Of a DNA stretch of 64,000 nucleotides, positions 13,799-25,956 are shown piece by piece (the first letter of the stretch is position 1; each line of letters opens with the position of its first letter). The notes beneath the pieces are model-generated. The model did not search any database. It had not been told where the DNA came from and saw nothing but the letters and a program-made list of their open reading frames with translations. Source of the DNA: Synaphobranchus kaupii (lineage: Eukaryota > Chordata > Actinopteri > Anguilliformes > Synaphobranchidae); assembly GCA_029718625.1 (NCBI GenBank), contig CM056376.1, forward strand, positions 82,356,541 to 82,420,540, in the 5' to 3' direction. A program made the translations under genes and the position numbers.

Positions 13799-16331
13799 GA
13801 ATGAATGAATGAATGAATGAATATTTATTTGTCCATTAGGAGAATTGTTCTGTACAATCATAGGTTGGCAACCACAAACAACAACAGAAGAAACGAACAG
13901 CATCACAAGACAACAAGACACACTGGACAGGACACACACCAAAACCTTACATGACATAGATTTAAATGGAAAAAGGCAATGGGGGGGGGTCAAAGTCAGT
14001 TGTTGATGAGTCCTATGGATGTGGGAATGAATGTTTTATTAGTTCTTGTTGTCCTGTGGAATGGAGTCCGATACCTGCGTCCTGATGGGAGAAGTTCATA
14101 TTGGCTGTTAAGTGGATGTGTAGTGTCTTCTATGATCCGGTTTGCCTTGTGTATTGCACGTGATTTGAACAGTGATGTAATGTCCCGGCATTTGGTTCTG
14201 CAGATTTTGCTTGAGATATTGATGATTTTTGTTATCTTGTTTTTATTGACGAGTGTTAAGGAGCTGAACCAGGCGAGGAATCCGAAGGTGAGGATGTTTT
14301 CCATGAAGGTGTTGTAAAAGAGGTGTAGTGTGGAGCTGTTGACATTGAATTTTCGTAGTTTACGTAGAAGGTGCAGTCTTTGTTGTCCTTTGCTGTATAT
14401 GGTCTGTGTGTTGATGTTCCAGGTGAGCTTTGAGTCAATGGCGGTTCCAAGGTAACGGTAGCTGTCAACAGTGAGGATGTCGTGATTGTCGATTTGAACA
14501 GGTTCCAGTGTACTCCTCCTGCTCCTGAAGTCAATGATCATTTTCTGTGTTTTTTTGGTATTGAGTATGAGATGGTTGGTTTTACTCCAGGCGGTGAAAA
14601 GTTTTATTTCTTCCATGTAATTGTTTTCACTCTCTTGGTTGGTTATGAGCCCAACTATTACTGTGTCATCAGCAAATTTTATGGTATGACAATTTGGGAA
14701 ATTACTTCTGTATTGATCGGTATATAGGGTAAATAATAGTGGGGATATGACACTGCCTTGTGGAACTCCTGTGTTAGTAGTGATGGGGGGAGAGTGGGTG
14801 GTGTTGACTTTGACCGTCTGGGTTCGCCCTGTGAGAAAGCAGTTTACCCAGCGGATGATGTTGGTGTTGACCCCCATGGCCAGAAGTTACTGGAGCATGA
14901 GGTGTGGTTTGACTGTGTTAAATGCTGATGAAAAATCCACAAACATTATACGGGTGCATGTCTTTGGTTGATCAGAGTGGGTGAAGATGGTGTGGAGGAG
15001 GTAGAGAAGGGCATCCTCAGTGCCACGCCTTGCCTTGTATGCAAACTGTAGTGGGTCAAGTTTGGATCTGATGTCCTGTAGCATGTGTGGCAGTATTATC
15101 CTTTCTAGGCTTTTGATGATTAGTGAAGTCAGAGCGATTGGCCTGTAGTCATTGGCACAGCTTGGTTTTGGGGTCTTGGGTAGAGGTATTATGTTTTCCA
15201 TGCAGATGGGATGTGATGCTGGTCCAGGGAGATTTGATATATGGTTCTGAATATGAAGCAGAGTTGGTCTCTGCACTCCTTGAGGACCAAGCCCCCCAGG
15301 CCATCTGGCCCGGCTGATTTTCTTGGGTTAATTCTCTTGAAGGACAAGACCACGTCACGTTCTGTGACTGGTATGGACTCGCCGAGGCCCAGGTTTTGGC
15401 ACAGACTGTTGCATTCAGGTGCATGGTTATCCATGTCGAACCTGCAAAAGAAGTTGTTCAGTTCTTTGGCAAAGGCCATGTCGTCCTCACACTGAATCTT
15501 GGTTTTAGTCCCTTTTTTCCCGTCTATCATGGTCGCTACCCCTTGCCATGCCCTGCGCAAGTCTCCATCGCAAAATTTGTTCTCTATTTTGTTCTTGTAT
15601 TCCTCTTTACATGTTTGGGTAATCCGTTTGATTTCTTTCTGTGTGGCCCTCACTCTGGCCATATTTCCCTCTGCAAAAGCTTTTCTCTTTTGGTACAGAG
15701 CTTGTTTGAATTCCCTGGAGCCCCAGGGTTTGTCATTTGGATAAGTTTTCTTGCATTTCTCTGGTATGACACTATCTACACACTAACTCTTTGCTTATAT
15801 GTAGGTACAAGTAAAATGACATTGTGATCACACTCTCCCAATGGAGGCTTGGCGTAGGACTTATAAGCGTCCCTGATGTTACCATAACATAGGTCAAGAG
15901 TATTTTCCTTTCTACTTGGACATGTGACATATTGTTGGAACCGGGGAAGCACTTTTTTCAGTGAACACCCATTAAAATCCCCGAGAATTAATTTGGGGGC
16001 ATCAGGTGATATGTTTTCTAGTACACCTATATGATCATAAATAATATCTGCTGCTTTGAGGTAGTTTGATTTGGGGTGGATGTACACTACAGATAAAAAT
16101 ATTTGGCCAACCTCTCTGGGTAGGTAGTAGGGTCTCATGGATATAGTTAGAAGTTCCACATCTTCCGTGCAGAGGGATTCCCTGATGACGTAGTTTGAGC
16201 ACCACCTCTCATTGACGTATATGCACACGCCCCCTCCAACTGATTTACCTGTGGCCTGGCTATCCCGATCTAGTCTGATAGGGCAGCCGAAGCCATCAAT
16301 GTACAGTGTGTCATTTGTTATTATTTCTTTC
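13799..16331 (-). mobile_element. 5'-truncated L2/CR1-type LINE
   Basis: Non-LTR retrotransposon on the minus strand, about 2.53 kb. Its 3' end is a short ATTC-repeat tail (13800-13823), as in the CR1/L2 group. It is inserted in copy 4 of the GTGTCCGAATC element with a short CAGA-like overlap at both sides. The endonuclease starts mid-domain, so the copy is 5'-truncated. Confidence 0.88.
13996..16330 (-). pseudogene. LINE ORF2 remnant: endonuclease plus reverse transcriptase, L2/CR1 type
   Basis: Reads on the minus strand in four frame-shifted blocks. Block 16330-15776 is the C-terminal half of an APE-type endonuclease (GGGVCIYVNERW, LILGDFNG, CDHNVILL). Block 15662-15189 covers the linker and the RT start (RKSAGPDGL). 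Block 15276-14887 contains DYRPIALTSLIIKSLERI and the first catalytic aspartate in VDFSSAFNTVKP. Block 14877-13996 contains GVPQGSVISPLLFTLYT, the catalytic FADD and the C-terminal SYRYLGTAIDSKLTW thumb region. The RT catalytic residues persist, but frameshifts and the missing N-terminus make the copy non-functional. No ORF1 is present. Confidence 0.88.
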
Positions 16332-17240
16332 AGAGCCCTATCTACTGCGCCCAGTCTCCTGCATACAGTGCATTGGCAGAAGTGTGCTGTTTAATGTGCA
16401 CTGTTTAGCAGTCCGCGACAAATATCCGGCATACTTTTTTCCAACCGCACTGTGGAAGTGTCGTAAGCAGGTCATAAGACGTCCCACTGGTGTTGCCATG
16501 TCCGCGGTTTTACAGCTAAATTGGGTTACTTTCAAAATGCAGTCACGGGTAAAAATGAAATGTCGCAAAGTACGCACTTATTTTAAAAAGTAAAAACACA
16601 CGCACACACATTGCACTCACGCCCCGCACCTATGGAAGAACACTTCCCCACCCATCTACACACAGACATGCCCAGACACATATGCGTATGTGCCCATACA
16701 TACATACACACACACAGACATGCACAAAACACTAAAACCTATCATACAACAGATTCCCACATCCTTTCACCATGAACCTTTTACTTGGAACATCCGTGGA
16801 ATTGATTCACAGGCAAAAAAACTTAAAGTACTCAACCACTTAAACAAATTACAAGCAGATATATGCCTATTACAAGAAACTCATACATCCGAATCTCACT
16901 ATCATAAATTAAAAACACCACAATTTAATCAAATCTTCACCGCCCATTTCAATTCCAGGCAAAGAGGAGTAGCCATATTAATACACAAAAAGATATAATT
17001 TATTCATAACAACACCATCACAGATCCTGAAGGACGATTTATTATAATAAATATCACAATACACAACAGCCCAATCACCATTGCATGTATCTACGGCCCG
17101 AATAATGATGACTCATCCTTCTTCCACACCTTTTCCACTTCTCTCTCTAATCTGTCTGACTCCCCAATAATAATAGGAGGTGATTTCAATACAGTCATAA
17201 ATCCATCATTAGACAGGTCTAACAACTCAAACATTACACA

Positions 17241-17644
17241 CTGTAAAAAAAAAAGAAGTATTTTAACAGACAATCTACTGTAAATTTTACTGGATTTTTC
17301 CTGTTTTCTCAAAAAAATGGCAGAATTACTGTAAAATTACAGAAATATGCTTTATATAAAAGATCTCTTTTTAAAAGAACAGCAATAACCCATAAATATA
17401 AAAAGACGATTGAAGGTTGTTATTTTTATTTAAATGGTCTTGCTCGTAGGTTTATGTGGAAATACCATTTAATAATGTGATTTTTTCAACAAATGAGAAT
17501 GAATGAATGAAAAATTACTGTCATTTTTAGGGGTTTCCTCTGTAATTACATTTATAGCAATGTTCTGATATTTTATGGTAGTCTACTGGCAACTTTGCTG
17601 CCAGACTTTTTACTGTTTTTTAACGGGATTTTTTTTTTACAGTC
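17241..17644. mobile_element. Small MITE inside the L1 endonuclease
   Basis: About 400 AT-rich bases bounded by CTGTAAAAAAAAAAG on the left and TTTTTTTTTTACAG on the right, interrupting the LINE endonuclease reading just before SRIDLFL. Internal ACTGTAAAATTACAG-like words repeat, as in common teleost MITEs. Exact ends and target duplication are uncertain by a few bases. Confidence 0.6.
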
Positions 17645-18736
17645 CACTGCCAATCCACAGAAACAATTAAACAGTTCATGTGTGATTTTGGTCTTGGCGA
17701 TGGTTGCCGATTAAAACACCCGTCCGCTAGAGAATTTTCATTCTTCTCACCAGTTCATCACTCATATTCTCGCATTGACTTATTTTTAACCAGTAACTCA
17801 ATTATTTCCCAAATCTCAGACATACTAATACACCCCATTACCATTAGCGATCATGCTCCTGTCTCCCTCACTTGGAATATCAACCATTCTCGCAAACCAT
17901 CCAACAGATGCCGATTTAATACATCCTTACTTGATGACCCAGACTTTGATAATTATATTAAAAGAGAGTGGGCTTCCTTCCTTGAAATAAATGATTCACC
18001 GGAAATAGCACCATCACTACTTTGGGAAACAGGGAAAGCAGTATTAAGAGGAAAAATCATATCATATTCCACACACAAAAAAAGGAAAGACAATGAACAG
18101 GAAGTGTACTTAGAACAAAAGATTAAAGAACTAGAGAACATCAACACATAATCCCACAGCACAAATCCAAAACGATTTACATAAATACAAGTTATAACTG
18201 AATGAACACACAAATAGAAAAACTCAATTCCTCATACACAGACTCAGACATGAGAATTTTGAATACAGTAATAAATCTGGAAAATACCTGGCCAACCAAA
18301 TCAAGCGAAACAAAGAAAAAACAACAATCTCAACAATTATGAACTCAGCGGGGAAGATCGTGCAGACACCTGAGGAAATAAATAAGACCTTCCAAGATTT
18401 TTATACCAACCTATACTCATCAAAACATAAACCAAGCCAAGAAGACATTGACACATTCCTAAATGATATTGATTTACCATAACTTACTGAAGACCAAGCA
18501 AATGCACTTGAAATACCGTATACAATAACAGAATTCTACAATGCACTCAAACTCATGCCTAACAATAAATCACCAGGACCTGATGGTGTCATGGTTTATG
18601 ACCCTTTTTCCCTTGCGGTCGTGTTCCTCGGTCGCCACACGTGGGCGCTGCTCCGTTGGTGGACTTTTGGCTCCGTCCCTTCTTTTCACGGAGTAAATTA
18701 ATCAACGTTGACAGCTGGGATGTAATGCCGGTGAGC

Positions 18737-18743
18737 TATATAA
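18737..18743 (+). promoter_or_regulatory. TATA box of solo LTR A
   Basis: TATATAA in the context GAGCTATATAAGCCC; copy B has CTATTTAAGCCC at the equivalent place. The position about 150 bases from the LTR start suits the U3 promoter. Confidence 0.55.
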
Positions 18744-18901
18744 GCCCATGTTTCCCTTTGTTCTGGGCTTCTATATTGATTGTTTGTTGTGGTGTGTGGT
18801 GTTATTATGCCCTTTGTATGTTTAAGTCAGTATTATTTTGGTCTAGGTTTTTAAGGAGACCGTTTTGCTCCGTTGTGCTTCATTGGAGTTATGCGGGACT
18901 C

Positions 18902-19082
18902 GCCTATGTGGAAGTAGCTATTAGGACTCATCCCCCCCTGGCTTACCTGCCTATGTGGATGTAGTTATTCGGTCTCTTCCCCCCTGGCGTATTTGCCTAT
19001 GTGGAAGTAGCTATTAGGACTCGTCCCCCCTGGCTTACCTGCCTATGTGGATGTAGTTATTCGGACTCTTCCCCCCTGGCTC
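18902..19082 (+). repeat. 46-bp minisatellite inside the solo LTR
   Basis: Four units start at 18902, 18949, 18995 and 19041, each with GCCTATGTGGA(A/T)GTAG, a GGACTC or GGTCTC word and a run of C before CTGG. A second block of three units lies at 19828-19965 in the same LTR, and three units lie at 23178-23310 in copy B. Confidence 0.85.
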
Positions 19083-22000
19083 TTTTCTGTCCTCGCTTCC
19101 TGGTTTTCTTAGTTCGTTGCCTAGATTTTGCCTGTCGATGTCTCTTTCTTCTCTCTGTATGCTTTCTTCCGTGAAGGCGAGAGGAGTCACTATTTGTTTG
19201 CATGCACCTGTATAGTAGGTTCTTACTAAGAGACAGGGCATTTTTATCGTACTGACTTTAGGGTTTTATTTATTTGGTATGTGCTATTTGTACCCTTCAT
19301 GCTACTCGCCTGTGTTAACGTCTCGTTGCTGAGGCAGGGCTTTATTCTTGCCGGCTCTTTGGTTACTTATCTCGTAGAAGTATGGGACCGCTGATCTCTG
19401 CTCTATTTCGCCTCTGTTTGGTTTTCTTACTGAGAGACCAGGCGTTTGAGCTTCTACTCATTTTCGTGTTACAGTGAGCCGGTTAGTAGCTTCGGTACGT
19501 TTGTTCCCTGTTTTTGTCTCCTCCTCGTGGACTACGTTCCCCTTTGTTATGAGTCAGGGTTATTAATTATATTGAGGCAGTGCTTGCTATTTTCTTTTGA
19601 CTGCGTGTTTCTGAAAATAGCCTCGGAACGTTAGCTCTCTGTTCCATTTCGCCTCGTTACATATTCCTTTACTGAGAGGCTAGGGCGTGTGTTTTCAATT
19701 AAGCTTGCGTTAGTCATGTTTGCTAGTAAAGTTATGGGACGACGGTGCTCCGTCGGCTCGCCTGTAAAATGTTTCTCTTCTGGGAGATCGGGCGTTTACC
19801 CCTTTACATTTTCTGGATCAATGCGGGACTTGCCTATGTGGATGTAGTTATTCGGACTCTTCCCCCCTGGCGTACTTGCCTATGTGGAAGTAGTTATTAG
19901 GACTCGTCCCCCCTGGCGTATTGCCGATGTAGATGTAGTTATTAGGACTCATCTCCCCTGGCTCTTTTTTGTTCCTGCTTCCTGGTCGTTGCATTTGACT
20001 GCAGCCTATGAAACTAGCCATGGAATGTTAAATCTCTGTTCCTTTCGCCTCCTCAATTATTTACTATCGTATTATTTTTGCAGTGTTTGTTGACTGTTAT
20101 TTGTGCCATTACGCTACTCGCCCGTCCTTATGCGTCTCGTTTCCGAGACAGGGCGCGTATTATTTCTGGCTATTCAGAGACCTGTCCTTGCGCTCTATTT
20201 ATTGGCTTGTGACAGTGAGCCGGTTAGTAGCGTTTGTAGTCGTGTTCGTTGTTCGTTGTCTTGTCTCCTCCCTTAACTGCGGGGTATCCCGCCTTAGTGG
20301 CCTTAGGGCTTAAAGAATCCCCTTGCTGCGTTTGGCTCCTCCCACCTCACACGTCACGCCCCCTTACAGATGGCTTCCCCGCTGAGTTCTATAAACACTT
20401 TTGGAATATTCTAGCCCCTGTTTTCAACAGATTAACAGCTGAAATTAAACAAACATCCAGACTTCCCATAGACATGAACACTGCTACAATCTCTCTTTTA
20501 CTAAAACCCGACAAAGACCCAACCTCCCCATCAAGCTATCGCCCCCTATCTCTCATCAATACAGACACAAAAATCATTAGTAAAGCCCTAGCTTCACGAA
20601 TCGAAACAGTTACTCCATCTATCATCCACTCAGATCAAACTGGTTTTATTAAAGGGAGACACTCATCTAACAACCTTCGCAGACTATTTAACTTAATCCA
20701 ATATACATCTCACACGAACTCACCAACAGCTATAGCCTCATTGGATGCAGAAAATCGATCACCACCAATGGAATAATATCACAACGCTTCACTTTGCACA
20801 GGGGTACTAGGCAAGGATGCCCACTCTCCCTATCTTGATTCGCCATCTTCATTGAACCACTTGCAGCAGCTATTCGTCAAAAAATAAACATCACAGGAAT
20901 TCAAACAAAAAATATCCACCATAAAATCAGCCTTTATGCAGTCGGCATTTACTTTACTTACAAAATCCTTCATCTTCATTACCTGAAACTATCCACCTCA
21001 TCAACACCTTCTCTAAAATCTCAGACTACACTATCAACTGGTCTAAATCCACCATTCTCCCTCTCAGCCCTAATAGCTGGGATGAGGCAGTCCAAACACC
21101 ACCTCTCTCTCTGCGCACTGGTAATATCAACTATTTAGGAGTCAACTTTTCCCCTAGGCTGTCAGAGTTAGTCAATCTCAACTTCAACCCACTTCTCAAA
21201 ACAGTAGAGGACAACCTTCAACGTTGGATGAATCTACCAATATCCCTCATAGTCAGAATTGCTACAGTCAAAATGACCATACTCCCCATGATAAACTACC
21301 TATTCTTAATGATCCCCATCAAGCCCCCACCATCCTGGTTCAAATCCCTAGACTCCATCATCTCAAAATTCTACTGGAAAAACAAGACACCTAGAATCAA
21401 ACTAGCCACTTTACAAAAATCCAAAACCCAAGGAGGTCTGGAAGCACCAAATTTTCTTCACTATTTTATAGCCCACCAAATCCAATACATTCACAAATGG
21501 ACCATTCCCAATCAATCTGACAGCTCCTGGACAGACATTTACAAACATGAACAAACTTTATGTAAAGAAATCCATATTTCAGACTTACCATTCATAGGCC
21601 GCTCCATTACACGTCATCCTTGTTTCAAAAACCCTACCATAGCTACAACTTCCACAGCCTGGTGGAAATTTCATCAAATAACTAACACCACACTATCACC
21701 TACCAATCACACTCCCATCTGGAACAATCCTGACTTCTTAATGAACAAAAAACCACTAAACGTTTTAACATGGATTAGTAAAGGTATCACACACCTCAAA
21801 CATATCTTCTATAATAACACTCTGGTCTCATTCCCTCACTTGGTCCAGAAGTACGGCATTGGGGAGAATCACTTTTTAGAATTTCTCCAGATCAAATCCT
21901 CTATTCAGTCCAAAATCAACATTAAATCATCTAATTTAGATCTTCCTCCACCTGATCAACATCACTACTAAAAAAAAAATACTGTCCCAAATCTAGAAAA

Positions 22001-22307
22001 TAATTTCCACGGCCGACCTAACAATATCCATCCCTTCAGAAAAATGGGAACAAGACCTGCATCATCCCTGATGCCAACTTCTGGACCCAAATCTGCAAAA
22101 ACGTCTTCTCTATATCTACCAACACAAACATCCAACTCATACAATACAAGATTATTCATAGAGTACACTACACAGGGAAAAGAAACTTGTCCGCACTGCA
22201 CACAAAACACCACAGACAGCTATATGCACGCCACATGGGACTGCACACCAATTAAACAATTCTGGCAAGACGTTACTGACAACCTCTCTCTTCTTTTAGG
22301 CTGCCAC

Positions 22308-24047
22308 TGTCATGGTTTTGGCTCCGTTCCTTCTTTTCACAGAATAAGTAATCAGCGTTCACAGCTGGGATGCAATGCCGGTGAGCTATTTAAGCCCATG
22401 TCCCTTTTGTTCTGGGCTTCGATATTAATTGTTAATTGTTCATTGTGACTGTTTGATTTGTTTGTTCTGTGGTGTATTTTCGGGTATTAGTTGTGCTGTT
22501 TTGTGTACGGTTTATTTTGCCCTTTTAAAGTTTTAATCGTATGATTAGATCTAGGTTTTTAAGGAGACCATTTTGCTCCGTTGTGCTTTTATTGGAGTTT
22601 TGCGGTTCTGGCCTTTGTGCTTTGAGCTTCAGGTTGAATTCCTGTTTGGTGTGCTCATTTCAGTCTCCGCTTTCTGGTCTGTCCTTTGCTTGTCATTTTT
22701 ACCTAGATCTATTGCCTTTTACTAAGAGACAGGGCGTTTGTATCATACTGACTTTAGGGTTTTATTTATTCTTAGAGGCAGGTCGGTTATTTTTCGATTA
22801 AGTTTGCTTTGGTCTTTTGTTACAGCTGTTCCTGTTCGTCCTTTTCACCTACGGGACGATTTTGTTCGGAACTGTAGTTCTGTTCGTTCTCCGGGTGTGT
22901 CCCTCCTTATATGGAGCTTGGACGATGCTATGGACATGTTTGTGTTTGATTGCGCATTTATGAAAGTAACCATGGAACGTTATCTCTGTTCCTCCGCCTC
23001 GTTACATTTCCCATTATTGAGAGGCTAGGGCGTGTGTTTTCAATTAAGCTTGCGTTAGTCATGTTTGCTAGTAAAGTTATGGGATGACGGTGCTCCGTCG
23101 GCTCGCCTGTAAAATGTTTCTCTCTCCTGGGAGATCGGGCGTTTACCCCTTTACGTTTTCTCGATCAATGCGGGACTTGCCTATGTGGATGTAGTTATTT
23201 GGACTCTTCCCCCCTGGCGTACTTGCCTATGTGGAAGTAGCTATTAGGACTCGTCCCCCCTGGCGTATTTGCCTATGTAGATGTAGTTATTAGGACTCAT
23301 CTCCCCTGGCTTTTCTGTTCCTGCTTCGTGGTCGTTGCATTTGACTGCGAGCCTATCAAACTACCCATGGAATGTTATATCTGTTCCTTTGCCTCATTAC
23401 ATTCCTCTTTATCAAGAGGCGCGGCATTTATTTTCTATTTAACTCGTGTTAGTCTTTTAGCCGGTGATGTCCGGTGCTGCTGTCCTGTTCGTCCTTTTCA
23501 CCTGCGGGACGATTTTGTTTGGAACTGTAGTTCTGTTCGCTCCCTGGGTGTGTGCCTCCTTATATGGAGCTTGGACGATGCTATGGACATGTTTGTGTTT
23601 GACTGCGAGCCCTCGATAGTAGCCTTGGAACTTTAGATCCCCGTTCCTTTCGCCTCTTGGTATACTAATTTCTATTCGTTTTCAGTGTTTGTTGGTTGTG
23701 TGTGTTTTATGTGTACCTTTTATGCTACTCGTCTGTTCTTATGCGTCTCGTTGCCGAGACAGGGCGTTTGTTGTTTCTGGCTCTTTCTTCAGTCACTTTG
23801 CTCGTAGAAGTATGGGAACCTTGTGCTCTGTTCCATTTGCCTTATTCGGTTTTCTTGCTGAAAACTTGGCGTTTGCGCTTCTACTTATTAGTGTGTGACA
23901 GTGAGCCGGTTTGTAGCTTTGGTGCGTGTGTTCCCTGTCTTGTCTCCTCCCTTATCTGCGGGGTTTCCCGCCTTAGTGGCCCTAGGGCTTAAAGAATCCC
24001 CTTGCTGCGTTTGGCTCCTCCTACATCACACGTCACGCCCCATTACA
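22308..24047 (+). mobile_element. Solo LTR, copy B
   Basis: Same family and orientation as copy A. Begins TGTCATGG, ends CATTACA, and is flanked by the exact 5-bp duplication GCCAC (22303-22307 and 24048-24052). It interrupts the L1 C-terminal region just after the zinc-knuckle segment. It lacks the first minisatellite block of copy A, so length differs by 42 bases. Confidence 0.88.
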
Positions 24048-25246
24048 GCCACATCCCACTATCCCCTCCACTCTGCTTACTAGGAGACATATCCAACATC
24101 AACATAAACAACACATACAGTAAAATACTTTCCGTAGCCCTAATTATCGCAAAGGAAACCATCCTCATGAACTGGAAATCAAGGAAAAAAATTTATATTA
24201 CACTTTGGAAAAACCTGAATACATACATAATTGAATACATATCATTGGAAAAATTATCTGTCACTATCAAAAAACAAACCGCTGATTTTAACACAATCTG
24301 GAGTCCGTTCATCTGTATCTTAAATCCATAATCATAGTACCGATTTCACTCATCACCTTTTTGCCTATACACTATCCACACTAAACATGCCCCTCCCCTC
24401 TACTAGCTCCCTTTAATCTATCCCTCCTTTCTGCGGAAAAAAACTAAAAAACATTTCATTATTATGATTATTTTATTTCAACATTATTACATCTCCCCTT
24501 ATCCCCTTTCTGTCTTTGTTTTTTGTTGTTTTGTCTTGTTTTATGACACTTTGTTTGCTTAAATTTACTGTTTACTTAATTTAGTTTTTCCCTCCCTTTT
24601 TTTTTTGTGCATAGCTCTATAAAAATAAAGTTGACCTCCGAAGAGGGGGGCGGTGGCGGGACCCCTCAAAAAAAATAAAAATAAAATAAACATGATGATT
24701 TCTATTTAAAATACGTTGGTTTCGGTTAAAAATAGCGATAATTTGGGCTAGTTTTGAGTCGCCATTTGGCTAGAAAGTCTTACAAGATCTGGCAACCCTG
24801 CGCCCCACTCTTGCGCTGCCATGTCACGTGTTGTTTTTGTTGTATTTGCAGTAAAACATCAGAGAAGCTGCGCCTCATTTGTTTAAAAACGTAGCTTCAC
24901 GTCATATTTATGTGACCAAAATGTTTGTGTACTTCTTGAAAAGTGTGCTTCGGAATGTATTCAGCGAAACCCTGGAAGTAAGTGTATCATCTGGGTGTTT
25001 GAAGTATACTGCCATTTGAAAAATTTTCGTGTACTCTACGACTTTCTCTTCCTATCTACTAATCCAGGCTACTCAACAGTGTGGAAGAGTGCTGATTCGG
25101 ACACGGCCTAGGCCTACCTTCAGGAGGCTTACCCTTTTACACACAAGACCCGGGAATGACACGGGATATGAACATGGGTTCAACCCGTGTTTGACCCATT
25201 AACACACCGCAATAAGTCCTGGGTCGTCGCCATTCATACTAAGACC

Positions 25247-25701
25247 GGGGCTGCGTTCGGATCCGAAATGTATCCTTTCTTCTTGTCATTCCCTTCCCTT
25301 GCTTCAAGGGGGGAATCCCCAAAATGCCAGGATGAAATATGGCAACCACAAGTGTGATTCGATCCAATTTAAGAAAGGGGAGGGAGTAATTATATTCATG
25401 CAAGTTATGCAAGCTTCCAGCAAGAAGGGAATCCCACAACTCAATGCTCCACATGGAAAAAGTGGGCGGTCACTACAGAACTATGTGGCGGTCACATTTC
25501 AACTCTATGGTGTTGCACTTCCGAAATATTGTGAGGGCGGTTCGGTTCCGTTTTTGTTTGTTTGTCGTCAATCCTCCCTTGCAGAGCACCTTTTAAGTTT
25601 GCTTGCTGCACATAGCAAATTGCGTCACAAGATAGCTCCCTCGAGGAAAGACAGCAGGGGAAGGGACTTGAGCGTGTTAAATTGGATTTGAATGCAGCCC
25701 C
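25247..25701. mobile_element. MITE with GGGGCTGC(G/A)TTC ends
   Basis: The left end GGGGCTGCGTTCGGATCC and the right end GGATTTGAATGCAGCCCC are inverted repeats 455 bases apart. The termini resemble those at 34540-34824 (GGCTGCATTCGAATAGT). No coding frame was recognised. Confidence 0.6.
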
Positions 25702-25956
25702 AGTCCGCAAGTAACTGCTGAACAATGTTGTCGCCTTGTGACGCTATTAAAAGCGGATGTTTTAAAGTTTGTTTAAAGGGCAACATGCAGGTTAACATCA
25801 ACAGTGAATTAATATGTGGGGAAATGATGTAGCAATGGGATTTAAAAATGTGTTTTTTAAATACAATTAGAATGACATCTATGCTAATTTTTGTAATTAA
25901 ATCAGCCACGCGCACTTCAAATCTGTATAATATGGGGAATTCGAACAGTGACGTCA

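Larger units (their letters stand above)
18587..20368 (+). mobile_element. Solo LTR, copy A
   Basis: Begins TGTCATGG and ends CTTACA (TG...CA). It is flanked by the exact 5-bp duplication GATGG (18582-18586 and 20369-20373) within the L1 codon run SPGPDG|FPAEF. A TATATAA box lies 150 bases inside. It matches the second copy at 22308-24047 end to end, apart from repeat-number differences. No gag, pol or primer-binding site is present, so it is a solo LTR. Superfamily not assigned. Confidence 0.88.
16762..24331 (+). pseudogene. L1 ORF2 remnant: endonuclease, reverse transcriptase, CCHC tail
   Basis: Endonuclease pieces: TWNIRGIDSQAKKLKVLNHL then ADICLLQETHTS (16786-16890), CIYGPNNDDSS and IIIGGDFNTVI (17090-17200), and after the MITE SRIDLFLTSNS and ISDHAPVSLTW (17770-17880). 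The reverse transcriptase starts at NNKSPGPDG (18560), is split by the first solo LTR and resumes at GFPAEFYKHFWN (20370) through SSYRPLSLIN. At IASLDAE (about 20750) a deletion removes the first catalytic aspartate region. The usual YADD box reads YAVG at about 20936. The C-terminus has a zinc-knuckle-like CPHCTQNTTDSYMHATWDC (22190-22250). Several stops and shifts confirm that it is dead. Confidence 0.88.
16598..24690 (+). mobile_element. L1-clade LINE, degenerate, carrying three later insertions
   Basis: Plus-strand non-LTR element inserted into copy 4 of the GTGTCCGAATC element. The 3' end is GGCGGTGGCGGGACCCCTC followed by an A-rich AAATAAAA tail. About 4.2 kb is L1 sequence; the rest is a MITE (17241-17644) and two solo LTRs (18587-20368, 22308-24047). 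The left edge lies in a CA-rich stretch, so the target duplication could not be fixed. Confidence 0.85.
13785..25107 (+). mobile_element. GTGTCCGAATC element, copy 4, split by two LINEs
   Basis: The 5' end CTGTGTCCGAATCAG lies at 13785-13799; the next family bases (AGAGCCCTATCTACTGCGCC) resume at 16332 after an L2/CR1 LINE. The copy breaks again near 16598 and resumes at 24690 (CATGATGATTTCTATTTAAA) after an L1 LINE, ending at the inverted repeat GCTGATTCGGACACGGCC at 25107. The real element sequence is only about 700 bp. A possible CTA duplication flanks related ends, but the superfamily is not assigned. Confidence 0.8.

Noticed and set aside
13979..15827. Plus-strand frames of 80-143 aa, some with hydrophobic stretches
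   Set aside because: Antisense shadows of the minus-strand LINE reverse transcriptase and endonuclease.
18641..20313. Several 60-107 aa Cys/Phe/Leu-rich frames in the solo LTRs
   Set aside because: They lie within LTR sequence, are interrupted by the 46-bp repeat and differ between the two LTR copies; no gag, pol or env motif.
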